Below, piece by piece: positions 6,631 through 12,004 of a stretch of 12,004 nt of DNA. This DNA is from RGIG5612 sp045546255. Its GTDB lineage: Bacteria; Bacillota; Clostridia; Lachnospirales; Lachnospiraceae. The number at the start of each line of letters is the position of its first letter. Positions within the stretch are counted from its first letter, which is position 1. The notes beneath the pieces are model-generated. The model did not search any database. It saw only the letters and a list, made by a program, of their open reading frames with translations, and had not been told where the DNA came from. The stretch covers positions 1-12,004 of the forward strand of contig JAZQCK010000053.1 of assembly GCA_045546255.1 (NCBI GenBank). Reading direction: 5' to 3'. The position numbers were made by a program, and so were the translations under genes.

Positions 6631-9600
6631 TTATATATTCCTCCTTTCTCTGAGCCTCTTGACAAAGCCGTATAACAGAGCGGGGAGCATTATTAATACC
6701 AAACCTCCGAATGTGAAGCCAAAACTGCCGGGACCTCCAAGGGTAGGAAGCGCCTTGGGTGCTGTGTTGGTAAACTTAGCGGTATTGATCACCGCTTTAT
6801 CAGCATTGAATTCAGATGTTGTATTGTCATAGTAAACACTGACCTGCAGCGAAGCTGTTGCCGTGTTTTCCGATACAGTGACAATCGCCTTTGCCACATG
6901 CGTATCAAACTCAATTACCTCCTGCAGTTCCGGATCGGAAACGCTCTGCAGCTCTTTAATCTCATACTCGTATCTTCCTGCTTTGGTAAACACGATCGTT
7001 CCAAAATCAATGGCACCGTTCGCCGCATTGGTTGCAGTGACAACTTTCCTGCCGCCTTCCGATTGAGCGTTTTCAGGCATAGGAGTATTGGAATCCGCAG
7101 ACAGCGTAAAGCTGAATAAATCTTTAGACAATATTCTGTTCCTGAGCGTCTTCTTTCCCGTCAGGTTAATCTGTGCGGGACGCAGAGTATACACATTTGT
7201 AAATTTAGCCTTGTCTGTAACCGCCTGATCTTCTGCATATTCGCTTCCCGAATTGTCATAGACGACTTCCGCACTCAGTTTTCCTTGATTATCAGCTTTG
7301 ATATCCACAGTCACCGGTACTTCGTGTTCGTCATAGGTCACTCCTGCTGCGTTCCCATGTGTCTCTTTAATTACATACTGATATTGTCCTGTTTTGCTGA
7401 AGGACATTGTTCCAAACGAGAATGAGCCGTCAGCAGCATTCGTAACCGTTCTCCTTCTCTCTTCGGGCATAGGCTGGCCGCTGTGGCCTTCCTTCTCGGT
7501 GATCGTAAACAGGAACTCATTCTGTGCCAGATTCCGTCCCGTCAAAGATTTCAGACCAATCAGTTCCACGGGAACGACTGACTTCAGTCCTATGCCCAGA
7601 CAATGTGTTTTGAATGGCTGGTCATGACTTGCTCCGGTATTTGTGACCTTAAACTCCCATGTGCCGCTTGTTCCTTCAGTGAATATATTGTTGAACCAAT
7701 TTGATTCATCCGATACCTTATCCCTGAAACCTGTATTGGCAAATGAAAAATCATCATCCTGATCCGTTACAGTAATCCTGTAGTCACCAAAGCGCAGATA
7801 CAGAGGACCTTTTTCACCCTTGTAAGCAAAGCTTCCGTCCTCCGAAAGCTCAAGCTCTCTGCTAAAGAAACTGTTCGTATCAGAGATTCCCTTCAGCTGG
7901 ATCTTGTACTTCCGCCCGGAATACGCCGGATCCTGGTCATTCATCTTTCCTTCCATATTCAGGTCAACAAACATCTGGCCTTTGACGGTTTCCATGGCAG
8001 GTGTGGCAGCCACAACCGAGGTATAATTCCAGTTTCCTGTCAGATCCTGCGAGTTCGTGACTGATTTCTCGAAACTGCGCCAGTAATCATAAGTATCTCC
8101 AATGGCCGGGCCGTCAGAACTGTCAACATCATGGATATACAGCTTCATTAACATTTGGCCTGTCTTCCCGGTCTCGATCGGTCCCTGTGCGACGAATTTG
8201 ACCATCACGACCCTGGCAAGGTCTTCGGGGCCAAGATCGTCCGCTGTCTTCCATTCCACATTCCCGCCGTTCTGTACAACCGGCTCCCATGTATCTACAA
8301 TACCGGCCGCCGGAACAGTATGGGGGTCCGGATTTGAAGAAATGGAGTTCAGAGCATAATACGTCGTCCATTTTGTAGTAGCGGATTCCAGTTCTACCTT
8401 TTCCTTGAGATCTGCCGTGAACCCGAAAGTCTTTCTGGCAGCAGGATCACTCTCCGCTCCGGAAGGATTCTGCAGATCAATGTTTTCAAAATAATTGCTG
8501 TAATCCATCCCCTTCTTGGGAATCGGCAAATAAATCACAGTTCCATCAAAGTACTCTGTCGGTGAAGTCGAGATATAATCCAGCTTCAAATCTGCCGTTT
8601 TCCCGGGTACAACCGGTGCGATCGATGACTGCAGCCCGTTGTACTGATAAAACTCAGTCTCGTCTTCAGGGCGGATAGAAAGATCCACGTTCAGGCCGAT
8701 CAGAGGCTTAAGTGTGAAGTCTCCGCCGCCTGCTCCGACTGTATACTTACTTCCGTTGCCGATAAAGTTATTCCTGTCAACTGCAACCGGCGACTCCCAC
8801 CATCCTGAAGTGACAGCACCCTTTCCTCCGTCGCTCTTTCCGGGATCCCACATGAGAATGTCCTTAAGCGAAAGGTTTTGATTGGTACAGTTCGGATTCA
8901 CAACAGCATCAAACGACACGCTCAACTTATAATCTCCGTATTCCGGTACAGAGTCAGTAATTCTTTCTATGGCAACCAGCTTGCCGGCATCCGCTTCGTT
9001 TCTTCTGAACCTGTAGGTCGTCCATATGACTCCATTCACGTCCTTCTCAGTGGGATTGCCTACAAGTTCGAGCAAAACTGTTGCTCCCGAATCTACATCT
9101 TTTGCAATCACACTGGTGGCATCGAGAGATAACCCCTCTGGAAGATTGATTACTATATCCGGATCGACCAGCATATCCTGCGATTTGGTATAATATCCAC
9201 TTTGCACTACCGATTGAAAATGCAGCTTATCATAAGGATAGTAAACATCCTGCGTTTTACCCGTGTCCCCATTGACGACCGTCGTCTGGGTCCTTCCAAA
9301 TCCGGTATCATTCCATCCTATCGTTGTGTGATCGGTTGCCTGCGTGAGCTGATTGTCGATAGAGCCTCTATATACCAGATCCTCCAGTGTCCCGTTCTCA
9401 AGGGCCGCATCCAGTTCCTCTTTCGTAGTGCCGTCCTTGAGCATATATAGAGAAACATTTCCTTCCTGATGATTCTCAAACTCGCCCCAGTAGCTGACAC
9501 TGCCAATTTCATATTGGGTATGATATCCGGTCTGACTCACATCATTTGTAAACAGGCAGCCCACAATGTATTCACCATAAGGCAGAATTTTATTCATGAC

Positions 9601-12004
9601 ATCACCGGAAATATTGCCTCCACTACCAAAAATACTGATTCCGTTACCTACTGAACCGCTCAATCCGGTAGTCGGAATAGATATAACTCTACTATTGGTA
9701 ATAATGTAGATATCTCTGATATTACTGCCATGAAGAACCAGGTTTGTGATATGCATATTGGTATCATTGGAAAGATACCAAGTGCAGTTTCCATAATCGG
9801 TATCCGGTTTTACGTTGAAACCGCCAAGCCAATATTCCAGATCATCAAGATTGAAATCATAATTGATGTCTCTTCTTGTCGCATTTCTGGGCGTTATTAA
9901 TACTTGCTTTCCTTCGTACGATGTAAACGATCTCCAATAATTAAGCGTAGTCAAGTCAAACGTTTTGCCGTTACGTGTCATTGTTGAGGACAGGGTCAGC
10001 TTAACGATCTTTTTTTCCTTTCCGGGCTTGATACCGGTAACAGTATCGCCTTCTTTATAGACGTCGCTGTTCTTAATAATCTCACCCTGGCTGTCTTTGT
10101 AGTCCCTAAAGGCACCTCCAATCTCGTAATAACTCATATCAGCGGTAAAGCTTGCTTCAATGGGCCCTAATTCTCCATAGGTATGGCGAAAGCTTCCGTT
10201 TTTCATGAGAACTTTGATTGTTCCTCCGCCGTTTGCTCCTTCTGTGATGGTTACCCACAGATGGCCGGGAGCGATTTCCTTTGTGCCCTCATTGACGGTT
10301 GATGGAACCCCCTCATTAAAGCCCATTTGTTTCACTATCAGGGAATTATCCTGATAATAAACATGTTCCGGATACGTCAACGTATATGTTTGTTCTTCAA
10401 AATATGAAACACTGCCCAAATAGTCTGTATGGAAGTTATACTCATCTGCAGACATGCCAAACTCTGCGGACCGTCCTTCTCCCGGAGTGGGTGCTGCTAT
10501 AATCGCCTCTTGCAGTCCTTTTAAGCCTGTACCCGTTCTAATCAAATAGGCTCTTCTAATATTCGTTGCCCTGACATAAAGCCGCTGCCTGGTTTGTCCC
10601 GCATCGGACGAAGATGTAATGATGATCGGATCCATGTCCTCATCACTTGCGTTGTGTGTCAGCAGATCATAGTCAATCCTAAGATTGACATTTAACTCGA
10701 GGGTATGCTGTCCGTCCAATAGCGTATACTCGATATCTCCACAGTAAATTGGTATATCCTTCTCTGTGCTGGATCCGTCTGTGTGACCGGTTATTGCCTG
10801 ACCCGCCCAATCAGTTACGCCTTCCTTAACCCCGACGATGTGGGTATCTGCAGTCGCAGGGCCGATTTTTGTGCCAAGTACGAAATCCTTATACTCATCA
10901 TCGATTTTGACCTTCTCGATCTCTCCAGGAATACTATCTCCATCTTTCGCAGAGCAGCTGATAATTCCGAATCCGGCAGGGACCTGAATCTTCACTTTAT
11001 GATTGGTCGAATTTTCTAGTTCAACCCTGATGTTTAAGGTTCTCTCAACTAATTTTTCGGGGTGTTCCTTATTACTGACTTGTAAAACATATCGGGAATC
11101 ACGGCTCGTAGTTGTGACATCCACTCCTCCAAATTTGCAGGTGATCTTATCAGGTCCGGACGCATCCGTGACGTAAATAACGATCACCTCATCATCGGAA
11201 AATGTGATCGTCAGTCTCTCAGCGCTCAAAAACGGCTTCAGAGACAGCAGATTCCAATCATTATCCTTCTGTTCTACACTTACAAGCTCCGGCGTCGAGA
11301 AGTCCGCGCTCACTACATCTGCTGCATCTCTCTCAATACCCAGTTCGCTAAAGAGTCCGGACAGTGAAAGCGCATTTCCGCCGTCAAGATGGTACTCCGC
11401 GTCTTCATAAAAGAAATCAACTGTATAGGTATAGGCAACCGCATATACAGAAAAGCTGTCGGCTTCGAAAGTCACCGCACTATTTACATCGTTCTCAATC
11501 AACCGGGCACCCGTTTCAGTAAAATGTACTGTGCTGAACTCCGCGCCGTTCTCACGTTCTTTGGTTGAGCCATCCTTGAGAGTGATCTTTACCTGCACCG
11601 GAGCAGCGGGCTCGATTTCCCGCTCACCACTCCATATGCTTATATCAAAGAGCCTGAGATAAGGAAGAACCGAATCATCTTCTCCATAGATTGCCATTGC
11701 AGCATCCGAAGCATACTCCGCATACCCTTCACTCTCTTCCCCGATTTCAGATACTTTCAGCTGTGCACCTTCGGGAATCTTTGCCTCAAGGCCATAAGAC
11801 ACAGAGATAGAATAGGCGCTGCCGTCTGCCGTGATGACGTCACCGGTCAGCATCTCTGTTCCCACAATTCCATAAACGGAAAACTGATCGGACTCGAACT
11901 CGACCGCTTCGACAGCCTTTTCCGTACCCTCCGCTTCAGCATCAATCACTTCCGCTTTTTCTTCGTCCTCTTTGTTGAAGTGAATTGCTTCAACCGCTTT
12001 CGTC
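6631..12004 (-). CDS. Giant wall-anchored surface protein, probable pilus tip adhesin (5' end off window)
   Basis: The reading frame is open to the window edge, so the N-terminus and signal peptide are missing; 1,790 codons are visible. Residues here are counted from an in-frame GTG at 11949, which is unlikely to be the true start. The visible part begins with an acidic linker and two FSVY modules (FESDQFSVYG at 18-27, FEADSFSVYA at 161-170), then a small beta module (about 177-262) common in large Firmicute LPXTG proteins. About 1,050 residues (263-1320), rich in aromatic and Asn/Gly residues, match no domain I recognise. Next come an SdrD B-like domain (1323-1400), two FctA/Spy0128-type isopeptide domains (1461-1588, 1593-1730), LPTLG (1734-1738), a hydrophobic segment and a basic tail. 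LPTLG departs from LPxTG. Size, C-terminal domains and first place before the backbone pilin suggest a tip adhesin; a stand-alone surface adhesin is the alternative. Confidence 0.88.
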   Translation of the reverse strand, partial: TKAVEAIHFNKEDEEKAEVIDAEAEGTEKAVEAVEFESDQFSVYGIVGTEMLTGDVITADGSAYSISVSYGLEAKIPEGAQLKVSEIGEESEGYAEYASDAAMAIYGEDDSVLPYLRLFDISIWSGEREIEPAAPVQVKITLKDGSTKERENGAEFSTVHFTETGARLIENDVNSAVTFEADSFSVYAVAYTYTVDFFYEDAEYHLDGGNALSLSGLFSELGIERDAADVVSADFSTPELVSVEQKDNDWNLLSLKPFLSAERLTITFSDDEVIVIYVTDASGPDKITCKFGGVDVTTTSRDSRYVLQVSNKEHPEKLVERTLNIRVELENSTNHKVKIQVPAGFGIISCSAKDGDSIPGEIEKVKIDDEYKDFVLGTKIGPATADTHIVGVKEGVTDWAGQAITGHTDGSSTEKDIPIYCGDIEYTLLDGQHTLELNVNLRIDYDLLTHNASDEDMDPIIITSSSDAGQTRQRLYVRATNIRRAYLIRTGTGLKGLQEAIIAAPTPGEGRSAEFGMSADEYNFHTDYLGSVSYFEEQTYTLTYPEHVYYQDNSLIVKQMGFNEGVPSTVNEGTKEIAPGHLWVTITEGANGGGTIKVLMKNGSFRHTYGELGPIEASFTADMSYYEIGGAFRDYKDSQGEIIKNSDVYKEGDTVTGIKPGKEKKIVKLTLSSTMTRNGKTFDLTTLNYWRSFTSYEGKQVLITPRNATRRDINYDFNLDDLEYWLGGFNVKPDTDYGNCTWYLSNDTNMHITNLVLHGSNIRDIYIITNSRVISIPTTGLSGSVGNGISIFGSGGNISGDVMNKILPYGEYIVGCLFTNDVSQTGYHTQYEIGSVSYWGEFENHQEGNVSLYMLKDGTTKEELDAALENGTLEDLVYRGSIDNQLTQATDHTTIGWNDTGFGRTQTTVVNGDTGKTQDVYYPYDKLHFQSVVQSGYYTKSQDMLVDPDIVINLPEGLSLDATSVIAKDVDSGATVLLELVGNPTEKDVNGVIWTTYRFRRNEADAGKLVAIERITDSVPEYGDYKLSVSFDAVVNPNCTNQNLSLKDILMWDPGKSDGGKGAVTSGWWESPVAVDRNNFIGNGSKYTVGAGGGDFTLKPLIGLNVDLSIRPEDETEFYQYNGLQSSIAPVVPGKTADLKLDYISTSPTEYFDGTVIYLPIPKKGMDYSNYFENIDLQNPSGAESDPAARKTFGFTADLKEKVELESATTKWTTYYALNSISSNPDPHTVPAAGIVDTWEPVVQNGGNVEWKTADDLGPEDLARVVMVKFVAQGPIETGKTGQMLMKLYIHDVDSSDGPAIGDTYDYWRSFEKSVTNSQDLTGNWNYTSVVAATPAMETVKGQMFVDLNMEGKMNDQDPAYSGRKYKIQLKGISDTNSFFSRELELSEDGSFAYKGEKGPLYLRFGDYRITVTDQDDDFSFANTGFRDKVSDESNWFNNIFTEGTSGTWEFKVTNTGASHDQPFKTHCLGIGLKSVVPVELIGLKSLTGRNLAQNEFLFTITEKEGHSGQPMPEERRRTVTNAADGSFSFGTMSFSKTGQYQYVIKETHGNAAGVTYDEHEVPVTVDIKADNQGKLSAEVVYDNSGSEYAEDQAVTDKAKFTNVYTLRPAQINLTGKKTLRNRILSKDLFSFTLSADSNTPMPENAQSEGGRKVVTATNAANGAIDFGTIVFTKAGRYEYEIKELQSVSDPELQEVIEFDTHVAKAIVTVSENTATASLQVSVYYDNTTSEFNADKAVINTAKFTNTAPKALPTLGGPGSFGFTFGGLVLIMLPALLYGFVKRLRERRNI
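6760..7569 (-). repeat. Two tandem FctA/Spy0128-type pilin isopeptide domains
   Basis: Two protein-level repeats of roughly 130 residues lie next to the sorting signal of the giant adhesin, copy 1 at 7186-7569 and copy 2 at 6760-7173. Both follow the same pattern: an opening lysine strand (GLKSLTGRNL; GKKTLRNRIL), a PMPE turn, an FGT strand (FGTMSFSKTGQYQYVIKE; FGTIVFTKAGRYEYEIKE), a YDN strand and a closing KFTN. Candidate bonds are K1467-N1585 with E1529, and K1600-N1728 with E1666. In Spy0128, Lys-Asn bonds of this kind make pilins resistant to force and proteases. The copies are diverged, so they are not a DNA-level repeat. Confidence 0.8.
7750..7983 (-). other. SdrD B-like domain within the giant adhesin
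   Basis: The segment opens with GQMFVDLNMEGKMNDQDP and continues with SGRKYKIQLKG, a pattern of the calcium-binding B-type repeats of staphylococcal Sdr proteins (G-x-F-x-D-x-N-x-D/E-G-x-x-D). The Asp/Asn-rich loop could bind calcium. It is single here and acts presumably as a stalk spacer between the unassigned region and the isopeptide domains. Confidence 0.55.

Noticed and set aside
6217..6675. Plus-strand 152-residue reading frame across the backbone pilin start and the adjoining gap
   Set aside because: It covers the signal peptide coding region and the gap in antisense, with no domain or convincing start; composition is explained by the opposite strand.
10010..10016. A7 run on the coding strand within the giant adhesin as a phase-variation tract
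   Set aside because: It encodes a normal Lys-rich stretch, the frame is intact, and seven bases is short for a slippage switch.

Overview
The window looks like part of the chromosome of a Gram-positive Firmicute, most likely a gut Clostridia/Lachnospiraceae-type bacterium. The reasons are LPxTG-type surface proteins, a class C (pilus) sortase, large isopeptide-domain adhesins, a Firmicute-type fused PTS permease, AGGA/GGAGG-type ribosome binding sites and moderate GC by eye. The genus cannot be fixed from the sequence alone. All six genes lie on the minus strand, so they are transcribed from right to left. No tRNA, rRNA, CRISPR array, insertion sequence or phage gene is visible, and no gap between genes exceeds about 175 bases.

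Region 1 (about 12004 to 3041) is a sortase-assembled pilus locus in the usual order. It starts with a giant surface protein or probable tip adhesin (5' end off the window), followed by a backbone pilin with an LPATG signal, a class C pilin-polymerising sortase, and a small basal/anchor-type pilin with an LPQTG signal. It closes with a good intrinsic terminator at 3041-3081. The gap between backbone pilin and sortase holds a strong hairpin with no T-tract on its 3' side. It is therefore better read as an RNA processing, stability or attenuation element than as a terminator. The expected workflow is that the sortase joins backbone subunits (and the tip protein) through their sorting signals. 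The basal pilin then passes the fibre to the housekeeping sortase, which would be encoded elsewhere, for attachment to the wall.

Region 2 (3021 to 15) is a two-gene sugar unit: a fused PTS permease with domains in the order IIA-IIC-IIB, and an endonuclease/exonuclease/phosphatase-fold enzyme 22 bases downstream. This pairing matches the maltose route known from Enterococcus faecalis, where the PTS permease MalT makes maltose 6'-phosphate and MapP dephosphorylates it inside the cell. The PTS start codon lies only 19 bases beyond the T-tract of the pilus terminator, and no convincing promoter is visible between them. Expression by read-through, or from a promoter inside the last pilin gene, is therefore possible.

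The most unusual points are these: the giant adhesin carries a deviant LPTLG sorting signal and about 1,050 residues with no domain I recognise; the sortase appears to lack the DP(F/W/Y) lid motif; the backbone pilin lacks a canonical YPK pilin motif; and two strong hairpins in the locus share a near-identical 12-base arm.
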